Notes: generated by a model not told the origin, from the letters alone. A DNA stretch of 64,000 nucleotides from Naasia sp. SYSU D00057 (GCF_017916505.1 NZ_JAFMSZ010000001.1:868001-932000), one strand, 5' to 3'; positions 33,327 through 42,966 are shown, counted from the first letter of the stretch. Numbers and translations: made by a program.

Positions 33327-34325
33327 TCAATACCCCGCCCGCGGGTCGACGATGCCGACGAAACGGCCAGTGGAGACGTACGCCTCCACGTTCAGGCGGA
33401 TCCGCTCGGCGAGCAGCGGCGCGATCATCTCGGGCGTGTCGGCCGAGTGCGGGGTCACGAGCGCCCGGTCCTCGGTCCACAGCGGATGGCCGTCCGGCAG
33501 CGGCTCCGGATCGGTCACGTCGAGCCCGGCGAAGCCGAGCCGCTCCTCGCGCAGCGCGGCCACCAGCGCGTCGGTGTCGACGAGCGCGCCGCGGGCGATG
33601 TTGACGAGCACGGCGGTCGGCTTCAGCAGCGCGAGGCGGTCCGCGTCGATCAGGTGCCGCGTCTCGCTCGTGCTGGCGGCGGCGAGCACGAGGATGTCGG
33701 CGTCGGGCAGGACGTCGTCGAGGCGGTCGGCGGACACTGTGCGGTCCGCGCCCTCCACCGGATCGGCGCTGCGCCGGACGACGGTGGCGTGCACGTCGAA
33801 CGGCCGCAGCAGCCGCAGCAGCTCCACGGCGATGCCGCCCGCGCCGACGATGACCACGTTGCGGCCGTACAGGGACTCGCCCTTCTTGTCGCCCCACGAC
33901 GCGGCGCGGGCGCGCTCGGTCAGCGACCGGAGCCCGGCGAGGGCCAGCGCGAGCGCGTGCTCCGCGACCGGCTGCGCGTAGGCGCCCTTCGCGCTCGTCC
34001 AGACGAGGTCGGGGCGGTCGTGGTCGGCGAGCGCCTGGGCGAACCGGTCGACGCCTGCCCAGGGCAGCTGCACCCACTGCACGTTCGGCCCCTCGTCGAG
34101 GGCGCTGAGCAGTCCGTCGGGATCCGCGGGACCGAGCCACACGATCGCCCGCGTCTCGGCGCCGAGGGATGCCACCTGGCCGCCGCCCGAGCGGACCGCC
34201 TCGAGGTACTCCTCCGTCACGTCCTCCTCCGGCAGCACCGCGATGGGGCCGACCTGCGGCCGCCGGTCGTCCTCGACCACCTCGACGGTGGCGCCCTCGA
34301 CGGCGCGGTGGGTGAAGCGGCTCAA
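33327..34325 (-). CDS. D-2-hydroxyacid dehydrogenase family protein (332 aa)
   Basis: NAD(P)-dependent dehydrogenase. The Rossmann loop is NVVIVGAGGIAVELLRLL (about residues 154-171), followed by the catalytic Arg in LVNIARGALVDTDAL, the Glu in DVTDPEPLPDGHPLW, and the His in LVTPHSAD. The cofactor motif is GAGGIA, near the usual GxGxxG. Substrate not determinable; hydroxypyruvate/phosphoglycerate-like acids are common. Its start overlaps the third ATPase gene by four bases, so it is expressed with the peptide transporter, possibly acting on the imported compound. Confidence 0.9.
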   Translation of the reverse strand: MSRFTHRAVEGATVEVVEDDRRPQVGPIAVLPEEDVTEEYLEAVRSGGGQVASLGAETRAIVWLGPADPDGLLSALDEGPNVQWVQLPWAGVDRFAQALADHDRPDLVWTSAKGAYAQPVAEHALALALAGLRSLTERARAASWGDKKGESLYGRNVVIVGAGGIAVELLRLLRPFDVHATVVRRSADPVEGADRTVSADRLDDVLPDADILVLAAASTSETRHLIDADRLALLKPTAVLVNIARGALVDTDALVAALREERLGFAGLDVTDPEPLPDGHPLWTEDRALVTPHSADTPEMIAPLLAERIRLNVEAYVSTGRFVGIVDPRAGY

Positions 34326-35188
34326 CGATCGTCCTCCAGGTCCAGGTCGGGCAGCTCGATCGGCCCGGTCGCGATGCGGTACTCCTCGGCGAGGCCGCGC
34401 ACGTAGGGGTGGCCCGGCTGCTCGAGCACCTCGTCGAGACGGCCGAGGCCGACCAGGTGTCCGCCCTGCAGCACGGCGACCCGGTCGGTGACACGCGCCG
34501 TGACGGCCGCCTCGTGACTGATGAGGAGAGCCGAGAAGTCGTGCTCGCTCTGCAGCTCGAGGATCGTGTCGAGGACCGGCCCGCGCGCGGTGACGTCGAC
34601 CCCGGCGGTCGGCTCGTCGGCGACCCAGAGCAGCGGACGCAGGATGAGGGACCGCGCGATGGCGACCCGCTGCCGCTGCCCGCTCGAGATCTCGTGCGGG
34701 AACAGCCCCATCACCTTGAGGGGCAGCTGCACGGCGTCGAGCAGCTCCGCGACGCGGGCGCCCAGCTCCCGGCGGTCGTACTTCGAGTCGCGGGCCAGCA
34801 CCGGGTCCCCCACATTCTCGGCGATCGTGTGGCCGGGCCGCAGGAGCCGCCCGGCGTGCTGCGGCAGGTAGCCCACCTCGTCGGTGAGCTTGGTGCGGGC
34901 GCGGGAGCCGAGCCGGCGCAGCTCCTGGCCCAGCACCTTGACGGACCCGCCCGTGATCCGCGGGACGTCGTCACCGAGGCCGCGACCGACCTCACCCGCG
35001 AGAATCCGGGCGAGCGTGCTCTTGCCGGATCCGGTCTCGCCGACGAGCCCCATGAGCTCGCCCCGACCGATCGTGAAGCTCACGCCGTCGAGCGCGCGGT
35101 GCGCCGAGTGCCCGCGCACTGCGGGGTACTCGACGGTGGCATCGCTGACGGAGACGACGACGTCACCGGCGAAAGGCATGCCTCTCAT
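34322..35188 (-). CDS. Third ABC ATPase of the peptide transporter operon (288 aa)
   Basis: Single nucleotide-binding domain of the Dpp/Opp type: Walker A GETGSGKST, Q-loop GYLPQHAGRLLRPGH, signature ISSGQRQRVAIARSL (SSGQ instead of the usual SGGQ), Walker B LLWVADEPTAGVD, H-loop LLISHEA, and a C-terminal ligand-associated tail. A complete pair of ATPase domains already exists in the gene upstream (35213-36892), so this is an extra one. ATG 35188 (MRGMPFAG) or ATG 35179 are both possible starts. It overlaps the dehydrogenase gene by four bases. Confidence 0.88.
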   Translation of the reverse strand: MRGMPFAGDVVVSVSDATVEYPAVRGHSAHRALDGVSFTIGRGELMGLVGETGSGKSTLARILAGEVGRGLGDDVPRITGGSVKVLGQELRRLGSRARTKLTDEVGYLPQHAGRLLRPGHTIAENVGDPVLARDSKYDRRELGARVAELLDAVQLPLKVMGLFPHEISSGQRQRVAIARSLILRPLLWVADEPTAGVDVTARGPVLDTILELQSEHDFSALLISHEAAVTARVTDRVAVLQGGHLVGLGRLDEVLEQPGHPYVRGLAEEYRIATGPIELPDLDLEDDR

Positions 35189-35212
35189 TCTGCCGGGTCG
35201 CGCCCCGCCCGC

Positions 35213-36892
35213 TCACCGCTCACGGTCGCGCAGCGCGCGCAGCTCCTCCCGCCGCTTCGCCTGGGCCACCGGGTCCGGGACGGGGAGGGAGGCGAGGAGC
35301 CGCTGCGTGTAGGGGTGCTTCGGCGAGCCGAGCACCTCCGCTCCGGTGCCCTCCTCGACCAGGTCCCCGCGGTACAGCACCGCGATCCGGTCGGCGAGGA
35401 GGTCGACGACGGCGAGGTCGTGGCTGATGAACAGGCACGCGAAGCCGAACTCGTCCTGCAGCTCGGCGAACAGCTCCAGCACGCGGGCCTGCACCGAGAC
35501 GTCGAGCGCGGAGGTCGGCTCGTCGGCGATCAGCAGCTTCGGCGACAGCGCGATGGCCCGCGCGAGGCTGGCCCGCTGGCGCTGGCCGCCGCTCAGCTCG
35601 TGCGGGTACCGGTCGCCGTACGCACGCGGCAGCTGCACCGCCTCGAGCAGCTCGTCCACCTTGGGGCGCGCTTCAGCGGCGTTTCCGGCCCGGCCGTGCA
35701 CGACGAGCGGCTCGGCGACCGCCTGCGCGATCGTCAGCAGCGGGTTGAAGCTCGAGGCGGGGTCCTGGAAGACGAAGCCGATGTCGACGCGGTGCGGCTT
35801 GAACGCCCGCTCCTTGACGCCGTTCATCTCCGTGCCGAGGACCTCGAGGGAGCCGCCGGACACCTTCGTGAGCCCGGCGATCGCGCGGCCGATCGTCGTC
35901 TTGCCCGAGCCGCTCTCACCCACGAGGCCGAGGACCTCGCCGGCGCGGATGTCGAAGCTGACGCCGTTCACGGCGCGGAAGGCGCCGCGGCCGAGGCGTC
36001 CCGGGAACTCGATGACGAGATCGCGCGCGCTCACGAGCGGGGCCGCCTCCGGGGCGGCGCTGCGCGCGGCGGCCCGCGCCGCCGTCTTCGCGCTGCCCTG
36101 GCCGACGTACGGGACGGCAGCGAGCAGGTCCTTCGTGTATTGCTGCGTGGGCGCGGAGAAGAGGGTGCGCGTGTCCGCCTGCTCCACGAGCTTGCCCTGG
36201 TACATCACCGCGACGCGGTCGGCGAGGTCGGCGACGACGCCCATGTTGTGGGTGATGAGCACGATGGCGGCCCCGAACTCGTCGCGGCAGCGGCGCAGCA
36301 GGTCGAGGATCTCGGCCTGCACCGTGACGTCGAGGGCGGTGGTCGGCTCGTCCGCGACGATGAGGCCCGGATTCAGGAGGAGCGCCATCGCGATGACGAC
36401 GCGCTGCTTCTGTCCGCCCGAGAACTGGTGCGGGTAGTAGTCGACCCGCTTCTCCGGCTCCGGGATGCCCACCCGGCGCAGGATGTCGATGGCCTGCTCG
36501 CGGGCGTCCTTCCGGCTGACCCGACCGTGCGCCCGGATGCCCTCGGCGATCTGCCAGCCGACGGTGTAGACGGGGTTGAGGGCGGTCGAAGGCTCCTGGA
36601 AGACCATCGCGACCTCGCGCCCGCGGATCTCCCGCAGCTTGGCGCGGGACAGGGCCACCACGTTGGTGGCGCCGCCCTCCCCGGAGAGCACGACCGCGCC
36701 GGTCGCGGTGGCCGTCTCCGGCAGCAGCCCGAGGATCGTCTTCGCGGTGACGGTCTTGCCGCTGCCGCTCTCCCCCACGATCGCGAGGACCTCCCCGCGC
36801 TCGACCTGCAGGCTGACCCCGTCGACGGCCTTCACCGCGCCGGCGTCGGAGGCGAACGAGACCTCGAGGTCCCTGATGTCGACGACGCTCAT
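35213..36892 (-). CDS. Fused double ATPase of the dipeptide/oligopeptide ABC transporter (559 aa)
   Basis: DppD- and DppF-like domains in one chain. First domain: Walker A GESGSGKTV (about residue 38), signature FSGGQKQRVVIAMAL, Walker B LIVADEPTTALDV. Second domain from about residue 290: GESGSGKTTIGRAIAG, LSGGQRQRASLARAI, LLIADEPTSALDV. A linker of Ala/Arg-rich sequence separates them. Both domains look catalytically complete. It energises the permeases at 36889-39020, with which it overlaps by four bases. Confidence 0.94.
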   Translation of the reverse strand: MSVVDIRDLEVSFASDAGAVKAVDGVSLQVERGEVLAIVGESGSGKTVTAKTILGLLPETATATGAVVLSGEGGATNVVALSRAKLREIRGREVAMVFQEPSTALNPVYTVGWQIAEGIRAHGRVSRKDAREQAIDILRRVGIPEPEKRVDYYPHQFSGGQKQRVVIAMALLLNPGLIVADEPTTALDVTVQAEILDLLRRCRDEFGAAIVLITHNMGVVADLADRVAVMYQGKLVEQADTRTLFSAPTQQYTKDLLAAVPYVGQGSAKTAARAAARSAAPEAAPLVSARDLVIEFPGRLGRGAFRAVNGVSFDIRAGEVLGLVGESGSGKTTIGRAIAGLTKVSGGSLEVLGTEMNGVKERAFKPHRVDIGFVFQDPASSFNPLLTIAQAVAEPLVVHGRAGNAAEARPKVDELLEAVQLPRAYGDRYPHELSGGQRQRASLARAIALSPKLLIADEPTSALDVSVQARVLELFAELQDEFGFACLFISHDLAVVDLLADRIAVLYRGDLVEEGTGAEVLGSPKHPYTQRLLASLPVPDPVAQAKRREELRALRDRER

Positions 36893-37920
36893 CGCGCCCC
36901 CCCTTCGAGTCCGTCGATGCCGCCTGGCGCGTCGAGCACGCCGCCCGGCACGACGGAGGTCTCCGCCACGTCACCGGCGCCCACGGCAGCGGCCCGACGC
37001 TGGCGGAGGCGGGGGTCGGCGAGGTCGTTGAGGCTCTCGCCGACAAGCGTGATGCCGAGCACGGCGAACACGATCGCGAGCCCCGGGAACAGCCCGGTCC
37101 ACCAGATGCCGCTCGTGACGTCCGCGATCGCCTTGTTGAGGTCGTAGCCCCATTCGGCGGCGGCGGTCGGCTCGATGCCGAAGCCGAGGAAGCCGAGGCC
37201 GGCGAGGGTGAGGATCGCCTCCGACGAGTTGAGCGTGAAGATGAGCGGCAGCGTGCGCGTCGCGTTGCGGAGCACGTGCCGGAACATGATCCGCGTGGTC
37301 GGCGCGCCGATGACGCGGGCCGACTCGACGAACGCCTCCGCCTTGATGCGGACCGTCTCGGCGCGGATCACCCGGAAGTACTGCGGGATGAACACCACCG
37401 TGATCGAGATCGCCGCGGCCATCACGCCGCCGAGGAGACTCGACTGGCCTCCGGAGATGACGATGGCGACGACGATCGCGAGCAGCAGCGACGGGAACGC
37501 GTAGACCGCGTCCGCCACCACGACGAGGACCCGGTCGACCCAGCCGCCGAGGTAGCCCGAGACGAGTCCCAGCAGGACGCCGATGAAGATCGACAGGACG
37601 ACGGCGACGATGATCACGAGGAGCGCGGTCTGCGTCCCCCAGATCACGCGCGAGAACACGTCGAACCCGCCGACGGTCGTCCCCCACAGGTGCTCCGCGC
37701 TCGGGGGCTGACGGGAGCCGAAGGCGCCCGCCTCGCCGCGCAGCTGGTTGTAGCCGTAGGGCGCGAGCAGCGGGGCGGAGATCGCGACCAGCACGAACAC
37801 CCCGGTCAGCACCAGGCCGACGACGAGCATGAACCGCTGCAGGCCGACGCTCTGGCGGACCTGATGGACGACGGGCAGCCGGTCGACGAGGCGCCGGCGG
37901 GGCGCGGTGGCGGCGGTCAT
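36889..37920 (-). CDS. Peptide ABC transporter permease, DppC-like (343 aa)
   Basis: Membrane subunit with an N-terminal helix after about 30 residues, an extracytoplasmic stretch with HLWGTTVGGFDVFSRVIWG, then five helices. The conserved cytoplasmic loop ESARVIGAPTTRIMFRHVLRN is the ATPase-binding segment. The C-terminus has an unusual Gly/Pro/Val-rich extension of about 40 residues after the last helix. ATG 37920 shares one base with the DppB-like stop (TGATG). Confidence 0.93.
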   Translation of the reverse strand: MTAATAPRRRLVDRLPVVHQVRQSVGLQRFMLVVGLVLTGVFVLVAISAPLLAPYGYNQLRGEAGAFGSRQPPSAEHLWGTTVGGFDVFSRVIWGTQTALLVIIVAVVLSIFIGVLLGLVSGYLGGWVDRVLVVVADAVYAFPSLLLAIVVAIVISGGQSSLLGGVMAAAISITVVFIPQYFRVIRAETVRIKAEAFVESARVIGAPTTRIMFRHVLRNATRTLPLIFTLNSSEAILTLAGLGFLGFGIEPTAAAEWGYDLNKAIADVTSGIWWTGLFPGLAIVFAVLGITLVGESLNDLADPRLRQRRAAAVGAGDVAETSVVPGGVLDAPGGIDGLEGGAR

Positions 37921-39020
37921 CAGTACCTCACCCTCGGGTCGATCAGGGCCGCGATGATGTCGACGAGGAAGTTCGTCACAGCGACGATCACGGCGAGGAG
38001 GGCCACGATGCCCTGCACGGCGACGAAGTCGCGCGCCTGCAGGTACTCGACCAGCTGGAAGCCGAGGCCCTTCCACTCGAACGTCGTCTCGGTGAGCACG
38101 GCGCCGCCGAGCAGCATCGCGATCTGCAGGCCGATGACCGTGATGATCGGGATGAGCGCCGGCTTGTAGGCGTGCTTGCGGACCAGCCGGAACTCGCTGA
38201 CGCCGCGTGAGCGCGCGGCGTCGACGTAGTCGCGGCCCAGGGTGCCGATCACGTTCGTGCGGACGAGCCGGAGGAAGATGCCGCCCGTGAGCAGGCCCAG
38301 CGCGATCGCGGGGAGGACCGCGTGCAGCAGGACGTCCTGGATGATGTCCGAGTTGCCCGTCCGGATCGCGTCGATCAGGTAGATGCCCGTCGCGTTGTCG
38401 AGGAGGGTGAGGTCGAGCTCCGAGCGCGTGGAGGCGCGTCCCGCGACCGGGAGCCAGCCGAGCTGGACCGAGAAGATCAGCTTGAGCAGCAGGCCGGCGA
38501 AGAAGACGGGCGTCGCGTAGCAGAAGATCGCGAAGATGCGCAGGACGGCGTCGCCCCAGCGGTCGCGGAAGTATGCGGCGACCATTCCGAGCGGGATGCC
38601 GACGAGAAAGGCGACGATCAGCGAGTAGAAGGCGAGCTCGAGGGTCGCGCCGCCGTAGGTGAAGAGCACCTCGATGACGGGGCGGTTGTCGCTGATCGTC
38701 GTGCCGAAGTTGCCGGTGAAGACCTGGCCCAGGTACTCGAGGTACTGGACGAGGAGTGGCCGGTCGTAGCCGGCCTCGCGGATGCGCTCTGCGAGCTGGT
38801 CCGGAGGGAGCCGCCCGCCGAGCGCCGCCGTGATCGGGTCACCGGTCGTCCGCATGAGCAGGAAGACCAGGGTGACCAGGATGAACACGGTCGGGAAGAT
38901 CAGCAGGAAGCGGATGAGGATGTAGCGGCCGAGGCCGCCTCCCCCGCCGCGCGTCTTCGCGGCGGGCGCTGCCGGTGCCGTTCCCGGCGGGGTCTCGACC
39001 GGCACTCCGGTTGTCGTCAT
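37920..39020 (-). CDS. Peptide ABC transporter permease, DppB-like (366 aa)
   Basis: First permease. A Pro/Ala/Gly-rich N-terminus of about 30 residues leads into the first helix; then the periplasmic GDPITAALGG and YDRPLLVQYLEYLGQVFTGNFG segments and the loop DYVDAARSRGVSEFRLVRKHAYK (EAA-like) near residue 270. About six helices. It is separated from the binding-protein gene by a hairpin and is coupled to DppC at its end. Confidence 0.94.
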   Translation of the reverse strand: MTTTGVPVETPPGTAPAAPAAKTRGGGGGLGRYILIRFLLIFPTVFILVTLVFLLMRTTGDPITAALGGRLPPDQLAERIREAGYDRPLLVQYLEYLGQVFTGNFGTTISDNRPVIEVLFTYGGATLELAFYSLIVAFLVGIPLGMVAAYFRDRWGDAVLRIFAIFCYATPVFFAGLLLKLIFSVQLGWLPVAGRASTRSELDLTLLDNATGIYLIDAIRTGNSDIIQDVLLHAVLPAIALGLLTGGIFLRLVRTNVIGTLGRDYVDAARSRGVSEFRLVRKHAYKPALIPIITVIGLQIAMLLGGAVLTETTFEWKGLGFQLVEYLQARDFVAVQGIVALLAVIVAVTNFLVDIIAALIDPRVRY

Positions 39021-39047
39021 CGTGTCCTTCGAATGAGGTGGACAGAG

Positions 39048-39085
39048 ATCGAGGGGCGACCCGCTCGCGCGGATCGCCCCTCGAT
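39048..39085 (-). terminator. Intercistronic hairpin between peptide-binding protein and permease genes
   Basis: ATCGAGGGGCGA (39048-39059) pairs perfectly with TCGCCCCTCGAT (39074-39085). It lies nine bases after the binding-protein stop on the minus strand and before the DppB-like start, in a position to reduce permease expression relative to the binding protein. Confidence 0.65.
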
Positions 39086-39093
39086 GGAGGAGA

Positions 39094-40740
39094 TCAGCCC
39101 TTGGTCAGCGGAGCGAAGCGGAACTTGAACGACCCGTCAAGGGTAACGCCGTCCACGTCCGCGCCCGAGACCGCGACCTGAGCGCCCTGGAGGTACGGCA
39201 CCGTCGACAGGTCCTGCGCGACCTGCGTCTGGATGTCCTCGATGAGCTGCGTGCGGGCGCCGGCGTCGGCCGTCGTCAGCTGCTGCGCGATCATCGAGTC
39301 GACCTCGGGGTTGTCGTAGTGGTTGCTGAGGAAGTTCTCCGTGCGGAAGAACGGGGTCAGGTAGTTGTCGGCGTCCGAGTAGTCCGGGAACCAGCCGAGC
39401 TGGTAGGCCGGGTACACGTCGGCGACGCGGTCCTTCGAGTACTGGACCCACTCCGTCGTCTGCAGGTTGACGGTGAAGAGGCCGCTCGACTCGAGCTGGT
39501 CCTTGATGAGCGCATACTCGTCACCCGACGACGGGCCGTAGTGGTCGTTGCTGTACTGGAGGTTCAGCGTGACCGGCGTGGTGACACCCGCGTCCGAGAG
39601 TCGCTGCGCGGCCTTGTCGGCGTCCGGGGCGCCCTGACCGTCGCCGTAGAGCTCCTTGAGCGGCTCGATGGCGCCGGTGAGGCCCTCCGGGACGAAGGAG
39701 TACAGCGGAGTGTAGGTGTCCTGGTAGACCTGGCTCGCGATCTCCTCGCGGTCGATCAGGTCGGCGACCGCCTGGCGCACCGCGAGGGCCTTCGCCGGGT
39801 CGGCCTCGGCCGTGGTCGCGCCGAACGGCTGGGTGTTGAAGTTGAAGACGATGTAGCGGATCTCGCCGCCCGGTCCGTCCCACACCTTCACGCTGTCGTC
39901 ACCGCGGAGGTCGTCGATGTCGGTCGCGGAGAGGCTGCGCGCCGCGACGTCGATGTTGCCCTCCTGCAGGTCGAGCCGCATGTTCGACGAGTCGGCGTAG
40001 TACTTGAGGTTGACCGCCTCGTTCTCGGCCGGGCCGAGGAGGCCCTGGTAGTCGTCGTTGCGCACGAACGCGACCAGGTTGTTGAAGTCGTAGCTCTTGA
40101 TCGTGTACTGGCCCGCGAACGCGTTCGCGTCCACGATCTCCTGGTCGGGGGTCAGCGCGTCGGCGGCGAAGACCTCCTCGTCCACGATGGCGCCCGGGAA
40201 GCTCGAGAGCACCTGCGCGAACGTCTGGTCGTTCTCCGCCTTCAGGTTGAACACGACCGTGGTGTCGTCGGGCGCGTCGACGCTCTCGAGGTTGCTCAGC
40301 AGCGAGGCCGGGCCGTTCGGGTCGTTGATCGCGAGCTGGCGGTCGAAGGTGAACTTCACGTCCGAGGAGGTGAGCTCGTTGCCGTTCGCCCAGGTGAGCC
40401 CCGAGGGCAGCGTCACCGTGAACTGGGTGGGAGCGGTGAACTCCGCCGACTCGGCGAGGTCGGGCTCGACGTCCGCGCTGCCGTAGGGCGAGTTCATGAG
40501 GTAGGGGAAGACCTGGGTCTGCACCGCGAGGGAGCCGTTGTCGTAGGAGCCCGCGGGGTCGAGGGTCGTCACCTTGTCGGTGGTGCCCACGATGATCGAG
40601 CCGCCCGAGCCGGAGCCGCCGCCCGAGTTGCCGCCGCCGCCGCCGGAGCCGGAGCAGCCGGCGAGGGCGATGGCCGCCGCCGAGACACCGGCGGTCGCGA
40701 CGAGCACGCGACGGAACCGGCGGGAGAATGCGGATGTCAT
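39094..40740 (-). CDS. Peptide ABC transporter substrate-binding lipoprotein (548 aa)
   Basis: Extracellular binding protein of SBP family 5. The signal peptide ends in ALAGC with Cys29, followed by a striking Gly/Ser run (residues 30-48). The mature domain begins SIIVGTTDKVTTLDPAG, the usual family start, then DLAESAEFTAPTQFTVTLP, DVKFTFDRQLAINDP and VRQAVADLIDREEIA. It probably binds peptides, but members also bind nickel, opines or glycosides. GAAAGAGG stands before the ATG. It heads the operon that runs through two permeases, two ATPase genes and a hydroxyacid dehydrogenase. Confidence 0.94.
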   Translation of the reverse strand: MTSAFSRRFRRVLVATAGVSAAAIALAGCSGSGGGGGNSGGGSGSGGSIIVGTTDKVTTLDPAGSYDNGSLAVQTQVFPYLMNSPYGSADVEPDLAESAEFTAPTQFTVTLPSGLTWANGNELTSSDVKFTFDRQLAINDPNGPASLLSNLESVDAPDDTTVVFNLKAENDQTFAQVLSSFPGAIVDEEVFAADALTPDQEIVDANAFAGQYTIKSYDFNNLVAFVRNDDYQGLLGPAENEAVNLKYYADSSNMRLDLQEGNIDVAARSLSATDIDDLRGDDSVKVWDGPGGEIRYIVFNFNTQPFGATTAEADPAKALAVRQAVADLIDREEIASQVYQDTYTPLYSFVPEGLTGAIEPLKELYGDGQGAPDADKAAQRLSDAGVTTPVTLNLQYSNDHYGPSSGDEYALIKDQLESSGLFTVNLQTTEWVQYSKDRVADVYPAYQLGWFPDYSDADNYLTPFFRTENFLSNHYDNPEVDSMIAQQLTTADAGARTQLIEDIQTQVAQDLSTVPYLQGAQVAVSGADVDGVTLDGSFKFRFAPLTKG

Positions 40741-40928
40741 ATCCGTCTTACCTCTTTCGTAGAAGTTCCCCTGCGAATGGCAGGGGGCACGCGGCATGAC
40801 CCGCGCGAGCTGTGACACTCCGGTCTAGCACACCTTGGGATCGCTCCCGGGCCGGTGCGCACTTCGTTATGCCGCCGCAACCTGCCCCGAACGGCGTCGC
40901 AGACCGGGCACGCGTTTTCCGCCGCTGA

Positions 40929-42956
40929 TCAGCCGTCGCGCAGGGAGCGCCGCTCCGCCTCCAGAGTGACGAGGTCGCGCTGGAGCCCGCGGTAGCGATC
41001 GGGATCCTCCCCGGCGGGCGTGCGCTGCAGCTGGCGGAGGAGCTCGCTCTTCCGGCGCTGCAGGTCGCGGTCCACGAGCCGGGTCGCGACGTCCCGCACG
41101 TAGATCGTGAGAGCCTCCTCGCCGCGCTGCTGCGGCAGCGGCGCGATGGCGAGCTGCTGGACGAGCGGGGCGAGCGGCTCCGGTGCGGCGCCGACCACCG
41201 TCTCCAGCCAGGCCGGCGACTCGGCGGCGTCCGTCGAGGCGCGCACCGCATCGCGCACGGCGGCGAGGGCCCGGTTGGCGAAGCCCGAGGCCATCGCACG
41301 ATCGAGCAGTGCCCGGCCGACGAGCTGCGGGAACTGCAGGATCGCCATCAGCGCGTCCCGCTCGAGACGGGTCGCCGGGTCGGACGGAAGCTGCGCGAGG
41401 GTCGGGCCGCGGAGCGGGGCCGGCTCGTCGTACTCGTCGGGCGGCGGGGCGTCCCGCTCGTCCGGCGGAGCGTCGCGATCATCGGGAGGCGGCCCGCCGT
41501 GCGCATCGCCCGCCGCGTACCGGTCGCCGGGTCCCCGGCGCGCCGGACCGGTCGACGCCGGGCCGCGCTGCGGCCGCCCGGCCGCGGGGCGCTGATCAGG
41601 CCGGCCGCGGGCGTCCGCGCGATCGGCGCTCGCCGTGCGCCCGCCCGAGGACGCGACGGCACGGGTGACATCCTCGATGTCCATGCCGAGCCAGCGGGCG
41701 AGCTCGCGGGCGTAGCCGGGGCGCAGCGAGGGGTCGCGGATACCGGCGATGATCGGCGCCGCCGCCCGCAGAGCGGCCACGCGTCCCTCGACGGTGTCGA
41801 GGTCGTGGGAGCGCAGCTGCTGGCGGATGATGAACTCGAACATCGGCTTCTTGGCGTCGATCATGCCGCGCACCGCCTCGTCGCCGCGGGCGAGGCGCAG
41901 GTCGCACGGGTCGAGCCCCTCCGGCCCGGTCGCGACGTACGTCTGCGCGGCGAAGCGCTGCTCCTCGCCGAACGCGCGGACGGCCGCCTTCTGGCCGGCG
42001 GCGTCCGGGTCGAAGGTGAAGATCACCTCGCCGCTCGCGGAGTCGTCGCCGAGCACGCGGCGCAGGACCTTGATGTGGTCGACGCCGAAGGCGGTGCCCG
42101 ACGTCGCCACCGCGGTGGTGATGCCCGCTAGATGGCAGGCCATGACGTCCGTGTAGCCCTCGACGACCACGACCTGCTTGCTGCGGCCGATCTCCCGCTT
42201 GGCGAGGTCGAGCCCGTACATCACCTGGGCCTTGTGGTAGATCGGCGTCTCGGGGGTGTTGAGGTACTTGGGGCCCTTGTCGTCGTCGAACAGGCGCCGG
42301 GCGCCGAAGCCGACCGTCTCGCTCGACAGGTCGCGGATCGGCCACACCACGCGGCCGCGGAACCGGTCGTACACGCCGCGGTCGCCGCTCGACACGAGGC
42401 CGGCGGCGAGGAGCTCCTGGTCGGTGAAGCCGCGGCCGCGGAGGTGCTTGGTCAGCTCGTCCCAGCTCTTCGGGGCGTAGCCGACGCCGAAGTGGGCGGC
42501 CGCGGCGCGGTCGAAGCCGCGCTCCCCCAGGAACCGGCGTCCGGCGTCGGCGCCGGGGGTCGCGAGCTTCTCGACGAAGAACTCGGCCGCCGCGCGGTTC
42601 GCGGCGAACAGGCGGGCGCGGTTGCCCGCCTCCTGAGCGGGGGCGGAGCCGTCCTCGTAGCGGAGCGTGATGCCGACGCGGGCGGCCATCCGCTCGACCG
42701 CCTCCGCGAAGGTGACGTGGTCCATCTTCTGCAGGAACGTGTACACGTCCCCGCCCTCGCCGCAGCCGAAGCAGTGGTAGAGGCCGACCTGCGGGCGGAC
42801 GTGGAAGCTGGGACTGCGCTCGTCGTGGAAGGGGCAGAGCCCCTTGAGGGAGCCGACCCCGGCGGACTTCAGCGCGACATAGTCGCCAACCACGTCGGCG
42901 AGGTTCACGCGGGTGCGCACCTCGTCGATGTCCGCCTTGAGAATGCGCCCCGCCAT
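40929..42956 (-). CDS. dnaG: DNA primase (675 aa)
   Basis: Makes RNA primers for chromosome replication. Order: N-terminal CHC2-type zinc site with Cys41, His44, Cys62 and Cys65; the RNA polymerase core with LFAANRAAAEFFVEKL; the TOPRIM part with VVVVEGYTDVMAC (catalytic Glu) and IFTFDPDAAGQKA (metal-binding Asp residues); then a disordered segment rich in Arg, Asp and Pro (about residues 460-535, including repeated PPDDRDAPPDERDAP units) before the C-terminal helicase-binding domain. The minus-strand TAGAAT box is seven bases before the ATG and no ribosome site is seen, so its messenger is probably leaderless. Confidence 0.97.
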   Translation of the reverse strand: MAGRILKADIDEVRTRVNLADVVGDYVALKSAGVGSLKGLCPFHDERSPSFHVRPQVGLYHCFGCGEGGDVYTFLQKMDHVTFAEAVERMAARVGITLRYEDGSAPAQEAGNRARLFAANRAAAEFFVEKLATPGADAGRRFLGERGFDRAAAAHFGVGYAPKSWDELTKHLRGRGFTDQELLAAGLVSSGDRGVYDRFRGRVVWPIRDLSSETVGFGARRLFDDDKGPKYLNTPETPIYHKAQVMYGLDLAKREIGRSKQVVVVEGYTDVMACHLAGITTAVATSGTAFGVDHIKVLRRVLGDDSASGEVIFTFDPDAAGQKAAVRAFGEEQRFAAQTYVATGPEGLDPCDLRLARGDEAVRGMIDAKKPMFEFIIRQQLRSHDLDTVEGRVAALRAAAPIIAGIRDPSLRPGYARELARWLGMDIEDVTRAVASSGGRTASADRADARGRPDQRPAAGRPQRGPASTGPARRGPGDRYAAGDAHGGPPPDDRDAPPDERDAPPPDEYDEPAPLRGPTLAQLPSDPATRLERDALMAILQFPQLVGRALLDRAMASGFANRALAAVRDAVRASTDAAESPAWLETVVGAAPEPLAPLVQQLAIAPLPQQRGEEALTIYVRDVATRLVDRDLQRRKSELLRQLQRTPAGEDPDRYRGLQRDLVTLEAERRSLRDG

Positions 42957-42966
42957 GAGGTCGATT

